64,000 bases of DNA. Origin: Oscarella lobularis (Eukaryota > Porifera > Homoscleromorpha > Homosclerophorida > Oscarellidae). The notes under the pieces were generated by a model. The model ran no database searches and was not told the DNA's origin. It saw only the letters and a program-made list of their open reading frames with translations. The stretch is from positions 2,655,733-2,719,732 of the forward strand of contig NC_089175.1 in NCBI RefSeq assembly GCF_947507565.1. Direction: 5' to 3'. This document shows, piece after piece, positions 1 through 11,822 of the stretch (positions are counted from its first letter, which is position 1; every line of letters begins with the position of its first letter). Both the position numbers and the translations under genes were made by a program.

Positions 1-77
1 CATTCGTAGTCGTCGCTCATAGGCTCAACAAATTCTTCATTGTATCCTTTCTGAGCAAAGATCTCACCACCTTCCAT
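1..77 (-). CDS. 5' end of an unidentified gene (runs off the window)
   Basis: An ATG at 77-75 on the minus strand opens 25 codons (MEGGEIFAQKGYNEEF, then an acidic stretch with MSDDYE) that leave the window still open. I do not recognise the protein. The only support is an open, acidic, low-bias frame with an upstream region lacking other coding signal, so this could be a first exon or chance. Confidence 0.3.
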   Translation of the reverse strand, partial: MEGGEIFAQKGYNEEFVEPMSDDYE

Positions 78-536
78 CCTTGTTTGCCTGGGCTCACGTG
101 TATGAATGGCATTACGGACTTTCTATTGTTGTTTAAATAAACAACAGACCATGGCTAACCTCAACGTCTTGATACTCACTGGCTAGGAGGTTACCTGTTG
201 CAGAAGAAAAATTAGACAAATCTTCCAGCTTGTGTAACCAAATGTAATACTTCTAAATCCGAGAAGCAACCAGAGGTTTTTCCTACAGATATAACAAAAT
301 ATGAGTACAAATAAGACAACGTCAGGACAGGCAAACCGGTCTAAAGGCCTGGAAGAGCCTCACACGTAGAGACAGAACTCTCTGGGGCTCTGCCGGATAC
401 TTATACAAGAACACTTTAATAATATTTTACCACAAAACAGAGACGAACACCACGCACGTACGTACACCATCTAGCTGCTCGAGTGAAGAAACAACAAAAA
501 TTATACGACTATTAAAAAAAATTCCTCGTCCAAGTC
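78..536. other. Intergenic / 3' flank of the APP-like gene
   Basis: No convincing exon seen. The segment beside 536 is A/T-rich and would hold the 3' UTR of the APP-like gene (minus strand); an ATTAAAA-type A-rich run lies near 510-520. Confidence 0.4.
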
Positions 537-3432
537 TCACATTTCTTCATCATCCCCGTCATCCATCTCCTCAAAGAACTTGTACGCAGGATTCTCATAT
601 CCGCTTTCCTGCAGCGCATTTTCCTCCCGCTGAGCCAACTCCTCCTCGCCAACGATGCCCACCTCGTACTTGCCGCCCTTGCGGCTTCGATGCACGCCAT
701 AGACGAGCGCCAACAACCCAACCGTCACCGCCGCGCCGACCGCAAGCCCAATGGCCATTCCAACATAGGACACGGACGAGGACTTGGATGCCGACTTCTC
801 GTCGACGTTGTCAGCTTTACTCGTTTCGAATCTCGACGCGAGATTGGCTTTGGTTTTTTGCCTCCATTCCGTTCCGCTATCCAACGCTTCATCCTTCTCG
901 AAGTCAACGGGAATGCGGCTTACGTCGACATCCACGATGGAATCCGTTACCACCTTTTCTATGATCTCGGGAGTGGTCTCCGCCGTGGCTACGGGCTCTT
1001 CTGGCAAGATAACCGGGCCGGGCTCCATGGGGAGGTTGAAGAAGGGAGGCGGAGTGGTTTCTTCATTGGACTCGTCTTCTGGCAAGATAACAGGGCCAGG
1101 TTCCATGGGGAGGTTGAAGACTGGAGGCCCAGTGGTTTCGTCCGCGCCGGGCGCTATGGGGAGATTGATGAAGGGAGGCGGAGTGATTTCTTCGTCGACT
1201 TGTCCCTCCGTTGGCATTGTTTCCTCTTCCGTTTCCGGTTCTGGTTCAGGCTCTTTCGGCGAAAGCGGGCATTCGTAGTCGGGGAACGGGAAGGTGGCGA
1301 ATCCCTTATCTAGGACTTCCGTTGCCGCGACGAGAAAATTCTTCGCGTACGCGATCTGCTTGTTGACCCGTTCCATGGTGTGATGACGTTCTTTTTCCGC
1401 CTTTGGGCCGCGTGCCCTGGGAAGGGCCGCGACTTTGCGATGATCCTCGAGTTCCTGCTGGAGAGCTTGGTTGACGCCGTCGAGGACTCGGTGCGCATCA
1501 GTTGGTCTCTCAGCCGCAATCGTCTAAATAAAATAAAACCGTTAGAAAACAGAAGCGACCACCAGGTGGAGCCCCGTTCCATATTCGATTAACTAGCCAT
1601 TGTTCGCAATCTTTGCCTAGTGATTGGGGATTAGCGGTTGGCCCCTCCTCCCTCCCTCCCAAGAACAACTCCGCGTCTATTCCCCAAAACGATTCTCCAT
1701 TGTGGGTCTCCCACAAACAATTCCTCTAATAAATTCCTAGAACACTCCCTATCTCCTGTCTGATTCTAACAAAGCCACATTCACGCAATCTACTCTTTTC
1801 TCTAGTAGAAAACGGCTGCGTCTCGACCCGAGGAAAATTCCTAATTACAATTTCAACTCACCATGAACATCTGCAATCCCTTGCACAGTTGCTCTCGATA
1901 GCACATGGACAAGTCGTCGTGATGCATTCCCTTCAACTTTCGATGATTCGCCGCCACTCTTCTCTCCGAGTCCACGATCCTCCCACGGAATCCCGTCTTG
2001 AATTTGCTCAGCAACGTTTCCGCGTATTCCGGATTTCGACCTCGGAAAGAGTCGACCGTCTTCATGGCACGATCGTATTGCGTCTTCATCAAACCCAATC
2101 GTCCTCGCTCCTCCTCGTCCATTCGCTCGCGCTGCTGAACGAAGAGCCGACGCATCATCTTTCGATCGCAATGATGCTTAAAATCGAGCGTGTGAGCGAG
2201 CGTGTCGACGTGCGTCTCATCAGGAACCGTTGGCAATTCGAACTTCATGATCACAGTAGTTTCAACCTCATCTTCTGTTCCAGTCGCATCTGTTCCAGTC
2301 TCATCTTTTTCAGTCTCATCTGTTTCATCAGTCTCATCTGTTTCATCAGTCTCATCTGTTTCATCAGTCTCCTCCGCTCCAGATGTCTCCGGCGCAATAG
2401 TCGCAAACTCTGTCTCCTCTGGCTCCTGCGGCATAGTCTCAACTTCCGGCTCTCCCGGGCAACAGACGTATTCCACGCCGCGGAATCGGTCCGTTCCGCA
2501 ATCGATGATCATGCCGTAATCGAAAAGGATGCTCGGTCTCGACGACATGACGTTGCATCGTTCGATGGCCATTGTGTGGAGTCGATCGTGATCATAGCAC
2601 GCTTTGCGATCGTAGAAGTGATTGAAACGACACGAATCGGGCACGTTGAGCGCTCGCGCTTCGAAGTGGCCGACTAAAGAGGAGAGGAGAGAAAAAGGGT
2701 TAGCGCAAGAGGAAGCGAAGGAGAGCGGAAACGAAGCGCGGGGGCGCGGCGCGAGGAGAAATCTCCGGTAAAATCGAGAGTCTCTCCCGGCAGAATGACT
2801 GAAATTCGATTGACCGGTCGAAATAGCCGCCGCGGGGCAAAGAAAAGCGCCGACGAAGGTGACGCGCGCGTCGATAGGAAGGAATTCGTTAGAGAGAGAC
2901 ATAATGAAACCGCAAAGCATCGTTCGCCGAAACGAAGCGTAAAACGGGGATAGGGAGCCTCGCTCACGCGCGCGCGTTCGCGATATACGATAGAGGTGCT
3001 ATAGCGCGAGAAAACCGCACTTTACTTTGACTTACCGACGCAGCGAAACGTTGGTCTCGTCGAACGATATGTGCAATCGGCGTTTTCCGCCGTACACCAC
3101 GTCGAACTCGTCGCGTCACTCGCTTCGATGACATTCGTGACGCGTCTCTCCGGGTAGACTTTGCGACAATAATCCAATATGGCGGCTTTGTTGTTGTCTT
3201 CGATGCAGCCGCTCGTGCCGTCTGGGTCCGTTGCCCATTCGCCGGTCCTTAGATCGACGTGTTGGTTGACTTTTCCGCACCAGAACATGACCCGAGGCAC
3301 GAAGTGGAGTTCGTACTCGGACACGGAGGCGTAACACTAAACAAAGGCAAGATGGCGGTCGCGACGTTGCGTCACGGGAAGAAAGCGTGAACTTACCGTG
3401 GCCGCGATGGCCAGGAGTAACAATAGCTTCAT
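537..3432 (-). CDS. APP: Amyloid precursor protein family member (four exons, ~711 aa)
   Basis: Type I membrane glycoprotein of the APP/APLP family. Exons read on the minus strand: 3432-3397 (signal peptide MKLLLLLAIAAT), 3336-3036 (growth-factor-like E1 subdomain, many Cys, ending FRCVG), 2673-1862 (copper-binding subdomain with DYGMIIDCGTDRFRGVEYVCCP-type sequence, acidic linker, start of E2) and 1523-537 (rest of E2, Pro/Glu-rich juxtamembrane region, transmembrane helix, tail). All junctions are GT/AG and keep frame. The cytoplasmic end GYENPAYKFFEEMDD is the family's YENPxY sorting and adaptor-binding signal. No Kunitz domain is seen. The acidic linker carries a DET repeat. The juxtamembrane part has three near-copies of a PPxFNLPMEPGPV-like block. 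The start was chosen because it gives a clean signal peptide. Domain order matches animal APP; identification is strong. Confidence 0.93.
2270..2385. repeat. In-frame DET-encoding microsatellite in the APP-like gene
   Basis: A 9-base theme (tcagtctca / tctgtttca) repeats across this stretch and codes for repeated Asp-Glu-Thr on the minus strand in the acidic linker between E1 and E2. It is in frame, so length change would alter the linker only. Confidence 0.8.
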
Positions 3433-3916
3433 TTCACGCCCCAAGACTGAACTGTTTTTACCTTGCGCACAGACACACGATTCGCTTATAGTGAGCCCCA
3501 ATAAACGTCCGGCGACTCTGGTGATACTGGGGGTCGGAATGACGTAGGCCTGAGGGAACCAATGGTGTTCGGTGGGGAGGTCCCGTGACGTCACCTTGGA
3601 AGAGAAGGGAGGACGTCATTCTCATAACGTCATAGTGGATACCCAGAACTTCTAAAATAAACTCGATCGAGAGGAAACGGAATATAACGGAAATAGTAAA
3701 AATGAGCACGGAAATCGCTTCTTAGCTGCAGTAGCTAGATCGTCTAGAATCTGGCCTAGAATCTGGTTTCTAAAGAAACCAGAACATTATCTTAATTAAG
3801 CTTAATTCAGATGCCGAAAGCATGTCAAAAAAAAGAAAGTCCGCGGTCGGTGTACGGGACTCCGAAAAGGGCGCAAAACAGAGAACACTACCGCACGCTA
3901 ACCTTATTGAGCGGGA
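3433..3916. promoter_or_regulatory. Divergent promoter region between the APP-like gene and POLA2
   Basis: The two start codons face away from each other about 485 bp apart. A short hairpin (TCTGGTTTCT and its complement, 2-nt loop) lies at 3762-3783. A plus-strand open frame from 3811 overlaps exon 2 of POLA2 in a shared frame but runs through its first intron; I treat its upstream part as chance. Confidence 0.4.
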
Positions 3917-6711
3917 ATGAGAACGCTAGTTCGAGACGAATTCGCCGAGATAGGCTTTACCATCAACGACAATTCGATCCTAGACAAGCGTATGGTGCAG
4001 CGCGAATCACGCTTAGTGGCCAAAAACGCTTCGTTTCAGTCGTCGAACTGCTCAGGCTGTACAACAAACGCCCGTCGGAGCTAGCAAACGAATGGCTTGC
4101 TTTTTCGCTGAAGCAAACCGACGCCTCCTTGTCTTTGGAAACGCTAGAATTGTGGGAACAGAAGGAACTGCGAGTAAGACTCCGTTCGTCTTCCCAGTCG
4201 ACTGATAGACACGTATCCACTAGACGTTCAAAGGGTTTCAGAGGGAAACTCATGTCTACACGAAAAAAGATATTCATTCGGCGTAATTCATTAGAGATTA
4301 CGAGATCGGACTTCCTTATTTAGGATTCTCTCGTAGGCTTGATGATGACGGTCTCCTTGCTTCGTATGGTGAAGGCAGTCAGCCAATCAGTGTAATAGTT
4401 AGCTTGAAATCTATATATACATATATGCATATACATATATGTATAAGAAGTAGAACCCCATGATTTCCCCTGACCAGATATTAGCATTGGTTCTGCACTT
4501 TTGACTTCTTCTTTCTCCTCATTATTAATTAATAGAAACGATCGGGAGACGGCATGAAGACGCCTGATCAACGTGCGACCAAATATAGGCGCACGGGTCG
4601 CGGTCACACTCCCGCCGAGTTTCAATCTCCGTCTCTTTTTAGTCAAAGGTGCCAGTTCCTTTTTGAATTAAATGTTGTCTTTTAATTGTTTTCGTTTGGT
4701 TACAGCTTTTCCGTTCCACCCACGCCTTTTACTGAGCGGTCTAATGCCGGCGAAGTGTGCTGCGAGTTGCCAAACGAGGCCGACGAGTCTTTGGCAGCTT
4801 TGTGGGAGGGAACGGGCGCAAGTGTACGCGTTTCTTTTGCCACGGAGACCGAAGGCAAACCAACGAAGTACATGTTCCAGAAATTGCTTGATAAAATTGC
4901 AGGCACTAGTGGCGCCAGTTCGTCATTTTGATAAATAACGGAGATTTTAGTCCTAAATGATCAAATTGAAGAAAAGGAGGACCAGTACGTGGCCAAGTAT
5001 CAGTTGGAAGAACTAGACCACGTCGACATGCCAAAACAAGTAAACGAACAGAAAGAGTAGACGAGAGGGCCCCCTAGAACCAGAAAAAAAAACAGACAGA
5101 GGCGTCTGGTGCAGCTCAGACCCACTGAACTTTCTCCCTCCCCCCGTCTCGTCTAGGAGACGGTAACCGTTGTCGGTCGCGTTTGTTGCGACAGCGAAGG
5201 AAAACTCAACACCCAATCGATTCTTCTCGAGGGATCAGTAAAAACGTCTGGTGGACGAAGCGTTCACCTGGACGTTGCCGATATGAAAGAATACAGTCTC
5301 TTCTCAGGCCAGGTACATTGAGAACGTTGGTACAGTACATGTACCTCATGAGTAAGACGGGACGTTTAGATTGTAGCTGTTAGTGGTGTGAACAACAGCG
5401 GTGGCCAATCGAAACTGGTTGCTCTCCGTCTTTTCACTGTGCGTCGTATATCAGCCACTAGATACGGTTGTTCTAGCGCGGTTCTTTATATAGAGCGTTA
5501 TGGAGAAGCCTCCTCCTATTGAAAAGGAGACAGAAGGTGAACTAAAAGATAAATATCCATGAAATAAACTAGTTTTTTTGGTGCAGGTCCTCTATCTGTT
5601 TTAATTGCCACAGGGCCTTTCACTACGAGCAGTAATTTGTTCTACGAACCGCTCGACTCTCTGTTATCTCTCGTTGAACGTGAGCCGCCTGACGTCTTAA
5701 TATTACTCGGCCCCTTTGTGGATTCAGACCATCCAAACGTTAAGGTAAATACAATTGACGTTTGGTATATATATACACCATCCCAATAATTTGACGTAGA
5801 ACTTTGATATGGATGTAACGTTTCAACAGCTGTTTATCGACGTCGTCGAAAACAAAATTTTCGCCAAACTCAAGAGGTACTGTACGATTATTAGGAGCTA
5901 CAGTCAGCACTGTATCTACGTTTATCGATTTTCCCCAGTCTGCCAACGAAAGTTGTACTAGTTCCGTCTCAAAGAGACGTTCACCACGACTACGTTTATC
6001 CCCAGCCGGCCTTTAGCGTGACAAACAAACCGGAGGTACAGTAGGAAAATGCACTATCGCTCTCTACAATTAATACTATAAATATGGGAGATTAGAATGT
6101 CTACATGGCCCCTGATCCGGCCACCATAACGCTAAACGGCATCGTTTTCGGACTCACGTCCACCGACGTTCTCCCTCACATTCGCAGCAATGAAATGTAA
6201 GCGAAACAAAGCTCCAAATGCACGTCTACCTCATCGTCTCCCTTAGAGCTAACCTTCCTACCGGCAGCGACCGCTTAGCTATTCTCGCAAAGCATCTCCT
6301 ACACCAACGGCAGTACGTAATCGATTGTTGAACCCGTCATCTTTTGATACGATTTTTCTTCTCAACAGTTACTATCCCCTGTATCCGCCTCACGAGAGCG
6401 TTAATTTCGACTGTCAACGTTCAGCGGAAGGCTGCTCTATGCCCGTTACACCCCACGTTCTGGTCCTACCCTCAAACCTTAAGACCTTTACAAAGGTACA
6501 CATTGAAGACGTTCACTCTAATAATGTCTATATGTCTGTGTAACCCCCTCTTACCCTTACCACGCAGAATCTCGACGGTGTTGTATGTGTCAATCCCGGC
6601 CGACTGTCCAAAGGTCAAGGCGGCGGAACGTACGCTCGGCTCAAACTCTTTCCGGAGTCGAATGCTCTTTCAGTTGCAGATGCATGTGTAGCTCAAGTCG
6701 TACGCATTTAG
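3917..6711 (+). CDS. POLA2: DNA polymerase alpha subunit B (primase-polymerase accessory subunit)
   Basis: B subunit of the pol alpha-primase complex, which acts in the nucleus at replication initiation. Exon 1 starts at 3917 (MRTLVRDEFAEIGF) and ends at 3989. A 50-nt intron leads to exon 2 at 4040 (LVELLRLYNKRPSELANEW), matching the N-terminal helical domain. Later exons give MFQKLLDKIA, ETVTVVGRVCCDSEGKLN and ADMKEYSLFSGQ (OB fold). The calcineurin-like phosphoesterase-type region follows (GPLSVLIATGPFTTSS, VLILLGPFVDSDHPNVK, VHHDYVYPQPAF, NGIVFGLTSTDVL, YYPLYPPHES), then the C-terminal VNPGRLSKGQGGGTYARL and AQVVRI-stop. At least ten short GT/AG introns. Exons between about 4300 and 4640 are less certain. 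It converges on TOMM70 with 108 bp between stops. Confidence 0.93.
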
Positions 6712-6819
6712 CTAAACTGTACGAGGACAAAACGATTACCGTGTTCCCTTCTCTTTCCCCCCTCACACTCCATGTAGTAATAAAATCATTGTATATTACG
6801 CGGCACTTGGAAAGGAGAC

Positions 6820-9345
6820 TCATTGGGGTCCAAACGGCGACTGTCCCATGTGAGGAGCAAAAGCGAGACCCAACTCCGAAGTGACTCTTTTCTGAGCTTT
6901 AGCCGCCTCGATGAGAGAAAACGTCTGCGCCATTTCCGATTCGCTGCGAGCCAGCGACGTTGCCTTGTGAAAAAGCTCGATCGCTTGATCGACGTTGCCC
7001 CTTCACAGACGTTTAGTATAGAATAAATAAAACAAAATATTTTTCTCCCCCCTTTACCTTTGCATTTCTAATGCCGCTAACGTTTCGTAAGCAAAATCGC
7101 ACTTGGGATCCAATTCCATGGCCTTCTTGATCATTCCCACGCATCCTTCGACGTTTTGATGAACTTGAAGCAAGAGAAGTCTAACGAAACGACGTCAAGG
7201 ACTCGCGTCTAATTCATCTCGCACTTTTATTATTATTATTACCCTTTGTGAACGAACGATGTCGGGTTCTCTGGCTGCAATTTTATTGCTTTATCAAACA
7301 TTTCCTCGGCGCGTCCCGCCTCCTGCTTGTCTAGCAAAACCTACAGAAGTAAATCAAACGTTTCCAGTAGCAACATAAACGAATTCTTTTTTTGATGGTC
7401 AACCTGCGCAAAAACGTTGCACACTTCCGGCGAGTCCGGAAACTTGGCGCACGCCTTCTCGAATTGTTGAATTGCTTCGGTGGCTTTGCTCATGGACTGG
7501 TGAACGAAGGCTAATTTGTACTGGGTATAGGCGAGTTGCACGTGAGCCTGAATAGAATCCTCGTTCAGACTGAGAACGCGTTCGAAATCGTTAGTGGCCT
7601 CTTCTAAACGATTCCTAGCAATGTTAAACTAGAAACGAAGAAGAAGAAGAACGAATTTGAATAAGGATAATGAGGTCGATTCCCCCGCCTGTAGCGGACC
7701 TGTGCTCGGTGAAAATAAACGTCTGGGTCGCGTTGATTCAACTTGACAGCCTCCTCGAAGTCGGATTGAGCCAACTTTTCATTGTCAAGTGCCAAATGGA
7801 TGTTGGCTCGTTTCAAAAGAGCATTCACTTTCATCTAGATGAATTATTATTATTATTATTAGTTTAATTGATAATTTATTTGCGTCGTGGCTCTCACGTT
7901 AACGCCGGAATTTTCCATTTCTATCACTCGTTTGAGGTCTTCTGACGCTTGGTCAAGCTCCATTTTCAGCAACAGAAACGTTCCTCTCAACAGGAGAGCA
8001 TCGGGAAGTTTTGACGCTAGGCCTTGATCCAGTGCAGTCGTACACTTGTCTATTACGCCTTCGTATTGACGATTGGCTACAAGCGACACCGCTTCCCAAT
8101 AGTCAGGCAATCCTGGTTGACTATCATCTGAATTGTCATTATCCGTAGGAGGTGTGTCTAAGGAAAACCACGTAATAGAAGAAAATCAGTTTATGACAAA
8201 CCACTCACCTATTGTGCATGACGTAAATGAGTCGAGGAAGTGAGATATGTAGAGCAACGACGGCAAATCCTTTGTTCGGGTCTGAAGGAAAACACAGTTA
8301 GTATGTCCTGTTCTGCTGACAAAAAGTGGACATGTCTCACTCGAAACGCCTCTTTCGCTTTCTGCCGTCCCACTTCTTTCAGGACTTGATCCGCCGCTTG
8401 GACGGGCTCGGGATTCTTAAATCCTTCCAGCAGGCAAACGGCAGTCAAATCTAAAAGCCACAAACACGCGTCAAAAAAGGTAATAATTTCACCCCAACGA
8501 TCTCGTGCCTCTCAAGGCCAATTCAAAATCTTTGAGCCGTTGAGCCGCCTTGGCACGACGTTGCAGCGCTTTGACATAGCGAGGATTCAATTTTAATGCT
8601 GGAGGAGAGAAGAACGACGTGACGTCACGACGCAAACAAATGCACCCTGTTCATTTTTTTTCACCTTCGGTACAATTCTCCACAACTTGTCGTAGGCAAT
8701 CCTTAGTGAAAGAGAAAAAAGCATAAGCGAATTTCTTCGATTTTTTCTACATTTCTTCACTCACTTCTTCATCGACTTCCTTTTTACTCTGATAAAATAA
8801 ATTAAAATAAAAACAATACATTAGTCATACATAGGGATAGGATATGTACGTCCCTACCAATTGCTCGTAGGCGGCCGCTCGATTCTGATAAAATGCCGCT
8901 ATGTCCTCTTTCTCTTCGCTTGGGCAGATTTTCAATGCTTCCGTATAATGCTCGATCGCTTCGCGAAACTTTCCCGCCTTGAAGAATTTGTTTCCCTTGT
9001 TTTTCGAACCGCGTGCCGCTGCCAAGGGAGTCTGCGATGGTGCCACGTGAAAAAAATTACATCAGAAACTGCGATCGACGCTACCTCTGCCGGCGAGTCT
9101 TCGTCGTTTGGCTTATCCGTTGTTCCGAGACTTATTGTGCTGCTTGTTAGGCCTGCGACGCTCGGCTGAGCGCTCTTCGCCGGTTTCTCAGCTTCGGTTC
9201 CCGACAGGGGGCTCTGCTGGAGTTTTGCATGCTTTCGGCGCCGATACCAGATGTAGACGCCGATGCAGACAGCTGCTGTTGGAACGGCGACGACTAACGC
9301 TGTTTTCCATGACGGAAATCGTGATCCTTCAAGTTCGTCCGACAT
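6820..9345 (-). CDS. TOMM70: Mitochondrial import receptor TOM70 (TPR protein)
   Basis: Outer-membrane receptor that accepts chaperone-bound preproteins. The start at 9345 (MSDELEGSRFPSW) gives a short N-terminus and a transmembrane segment ALVVAVPTAAVCIGVYIW followed by RRRK, the expected signal anchor. After a low-complexity linker, TPR units follow: KNKGNKFFKAGKFREAIEHY, FYQNRAAAYEQL, LLKRANIHLAL, DVYFHRAQV, AYTQYKLAFVHQS. The last exon (GNVDQAIELFHKATSLARSE through AKAQKRVTSELGL) ends GQSPFGPQ-stop at 6820, matching the family's C-terminal TPR and helix. Many introns of 50-100 nt. Interrupted frames between TPR exons are introns, not damage. Confidence 0.92.
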
Positions 9346-9621
9346 GCTTAGAGATATGCGGTTGCGTGTTCGCCTGCGCAATGGTACGCAACTCACCCTT
9401 CAAAAGAAAAATGTCTGAATACGTCTGCTATACGAATACAATACACGTGTAGTCAATCGGAGGAACCGCCATTACTTTTCAAGCGCCAAATAGGCCTCGC
9501 GAAGATCACGTGTAAATTTGGCGCGAAATTTTCCTCAGCCAACCAGAGATTCGTTGCCTAGGTAAAGTAAAGCATTCGCGCCTCTAAATCGGATATTGCA
9601 TCACGATTACATCATCTTTCG

Positions 9622-9628
9622 TATAAAA
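9622..9628 (+). promoter_or_regulatory. TATA box for the structured RNA candidate
   Basis: TATAAAA, one of few clear TATA boxes in the window. It lies about 28 nt upstream of the point where the self-complementary segment begins. This spacing fits a type 3 RNA polymerase III promoter such as those of U6 or RNase P RNA, or a pol II TATA promoter. Confidence 0.45.
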
Positions 9629-9649
9629 GCCGCTGCACGTTGCGCACAT

Positions 9650-10097
9650 CTTCAGTCTTGGCCAGGTGGGGGAAGTCGTGGGGCTGAACCCTGGAGATTC
9701 AAAGTCAGACGACGATGAAGTAGCGGTCAGTCAACGTCAAGAGTGCTCTATCAAATGGTGTTGTCGATCCTTACCGAAACTGTAAGGTGCAGTGGACGGG
9801 CGTCGCGCGAGTTCTTCTCGCGGCGCTAGGTCGACACTGGGATGGTCATATAAAGGTCGTGGACGGCTTGGATCGCGATGCCTGGCGTCTCGCGTTAATA
9901 CCGAGTGAGCGTCAGGCAAAGGTCTGCTCACTTTCCTGCCAAAGAAACGTGTGGGGGGCCCAGTGTCTCGTGGCAGTTCCTCACTCGGCTTATGTGATCT
10001 ATACCCGAAAGATGACCTGACCTCCCAGAACCGAACAAAAAAAATCAATCAATAGAGCACGTTGGCTGACTGTTACCAAGTCGTCTTATGGCTTTTC
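9650..10097 (+). ncRNA. Candidate structured RNA, possibly RNase P or MRP RNA
   Basis: No good reading frame is seen, but the segment folds on itself. Nested complementary pairs are 9707-9713 with 10082-10088 (AGACGAC), 9727-9736 with 10062-10072 (CAGTCAACGT type) and 9744-9752 with 10051-10059 (GCTCTAT). Inside, ACCGAGTGAG at about 9899 pairs perfectly with CTCACTCGGC near 9982. The 5' end (CAGGTGGGGGAAGTCGTGG near 9663) resembles the CR-I region of nuclear RNase P RNA (yeast RPR1 has a GGTGGGAAATTCGGTGG-like segment, from memory). A TATA box lies upstream and a TTTT run at 10093 could be a pol III terminator. The helices and promoter spacing are observed; the RNase P/MRP name is inference, and another pol III RNA is possible. 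Confidence 0.4.
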
Positions 10098-10558
10098 TTC
10101 CTCAATCAACGTAGTCCCGGTTCCTGAAGATCAATTGATCCTCTCAACCGAAGGACGGGGTGCAACGGGTCGGGGAGGCGGTGTGGGAGAGCCGTCTCCG
10201 ATCCTAGGCCGCACCATTGTGGTTGAGCCGATGACGCCAAGACTCGCTCCTCTTTTTGGGCTACGAAAGCGTTCGAACCTCCGCGCGGTGTAGCCTGGAT
10301 GGCGCTAATACGAACGCATCGAAGAAAGGTACGTACACGGGCGAGCTGAACACATTTTATCTTCTCTTTTTTAGATTCTTCTTCGCCGTACAAGATGGCG
10401 CGACTGAAGACGAACGCCTCAAACTAAATAGATTGTAGTTTTGGCATGTGTTTAGCTTTTTGTAGATTGTGCATGCTAAAACTAAGCTTGATTTGCAAAA
10501 AACGCGGCCACGTGTTCGTGCCGTACGCCGCGGGCTTAACGTACGTTACCGCTAATAA
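10098..10558 (+). other. Unassigned stretch with weak coding signal
   Basis: A plus-strand frame from about 10110 reads VPEDQLILSTEGRG, then PMTPRLAPLFGLRKRSN. A 46-nt GT/AG intron-like segment (10331-10376) is followed by a short open frame ending near 10437. I could not build a convincing spliced gene or recognise the product, and the minus strand is equally open. It may be a small exon pair, 3' UTR or nothing. The CCACGTG E-box near 10508 lies in the TMEM33 upstream region. Confidence 0.25.
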
Positions 10559-11720
10559 ATGGCGACCTCGTCGGAAACGCCGGAACAACCTCCGTCTCTG
10601 AAAGCAAGTCCACGCGCGTCTGTCAAAAGTTCCGCGAGACTAAATCGATGACGCTAGGACGCGCTCTCTCGCAGAAAGAAAGAAACAGCGCTGTTTTTAC
10701 TCCGATTCGCGTGTCTCTTCTGCTCCATCGCATTCATCGTACCATTCATAGGGTAATTCGATCAATCCGACTTGGAAAAAGTCAACCAGTTCGTTCATTC
10801 ATTCATTCATCGTCTTATTTTGGCAGAAACAATTGGTTCTACAGTCGAGCTCTTTTGCTTTACGCTGTCGTATCCGTCGTGCGATTATCTCAACGAGCCC
10901 CAGTACGAACTCTCATTTTGATACGTCTGTGTATATCTATATCTGTATCTTTGTAGGCGTTTGAATTCAGCAGGCAATATCTTCAGCAAATATTTCTCGA
11001 AGACAGTTTTCACTACCTGCTCTATTGCTTTGCGTTTCTCGGCAATTTTCCTCTTCCTTGTAAATCTTCACTAAAAACCGAACGTAGATGTATACTCATC
11101 CTTTGACGTTGTTTCTTAGTCACTGTACTTCCTATAAGTCTGTATTGTCTTCTGCACACGGCGAATTTTCTTAAGAGCATTCGAGAGAGCTTGCCATACA
11201 CCTTGCAAACGTATGGATTGGCTTGGTTTGTTAGTAAAAAGATTGGTGAATTTCTTCCTTCATTTTAGCTTTTTGGTGAGACTGAGCACTGGATTAGATG
11301 GAGCGTCGATTAGCATCTTCCGCGTTATAGCCTTTACTGAAATAATTCTATTTCCTATCATCGTTGTAGCGAGAATAGGGTAAGAATCGATGCAATCCGG
11401 CATTTCATTCCAGTGACCGTATTCTTCTTTAGAGGGCTTGGATCCGTGTTCAACATCCTCCTCCACTACCAGTTTCTCACCCTGAGATATTTGTCCCGAA
11501 GAAATCCATACACAAAGTCAGAGAAATATGTCTTATGTTTCTAACCTTTATTTCATCGTCTTCCCATAGGGTTGCATTCAACGAATTGCGGCTCAAATTC
11601 GAAAGCATGGCCGCGCATCCATCGTGCCCCAGTATCGTCAGAAAAGCAATTACAAGAGGAATAGCATTCATTAGTAGACTATCGCCTGCAGTTGCCTATA
11701 GCACTCCAGAACGCCCCTAG
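10559..11720 (+). CDS. TMEM33: Transmembrane protein 33 (ER/nuclear-envelope membrane protein)
   Basis: Multi-pass ER membrane protein linked to reticulon and nuclear-pore biology. Exon 1 (10559-10603) codes MATSSETPEQPPSLK. A 54-nt intron with a GC donor (gcaagt...ctag) leads to exon 2 at 10658 (a membrane segment, LFLLRFACLFCSIAFIVPFI). The next exons give NNWFYSRALLLYAVVSVVRL, FLEDSFHYLLYCFAFLGNFP and VLPISLYCLLHTANFLKS. Further on come FRVIAFTEIILFPIIVV, HYQFLTLRYLSRRNPYTK and the C-terminal FNELRLKF...FISRLSPAVAYST. Order and spacing match human TMEM33, including the LTLRYxSRRNPY and AFISRLxP blocks. The start is fixed by the only frame that splices into the first membrane exon. Confidence 0.9.
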
Positions 11721-11822
11721 CTAGCCAGCTACATCATGTACTACTGCATAGGAATGCGCGAATCTCTTTGTGGTGTGCTGTGATACTTAAATGAACAATA
11801 CAATGAAATGGACGTTTGATCC

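Noticed and set aside
690-1313. Plus-strand open frames of 207 and 164 codons across the APP-like gene
   Set aside because: Exact antisense of the APP E2/stalk exon; no recognisable content. Open because of codon bias on the coding strand.
9787-10020. 77-codon plus frame and 103-codon minus frame
   Set aside because: They overlap the self-complementary RNA candidate; an inverted-repeat-rich region opens both strands by chance and neither product is recognisable.
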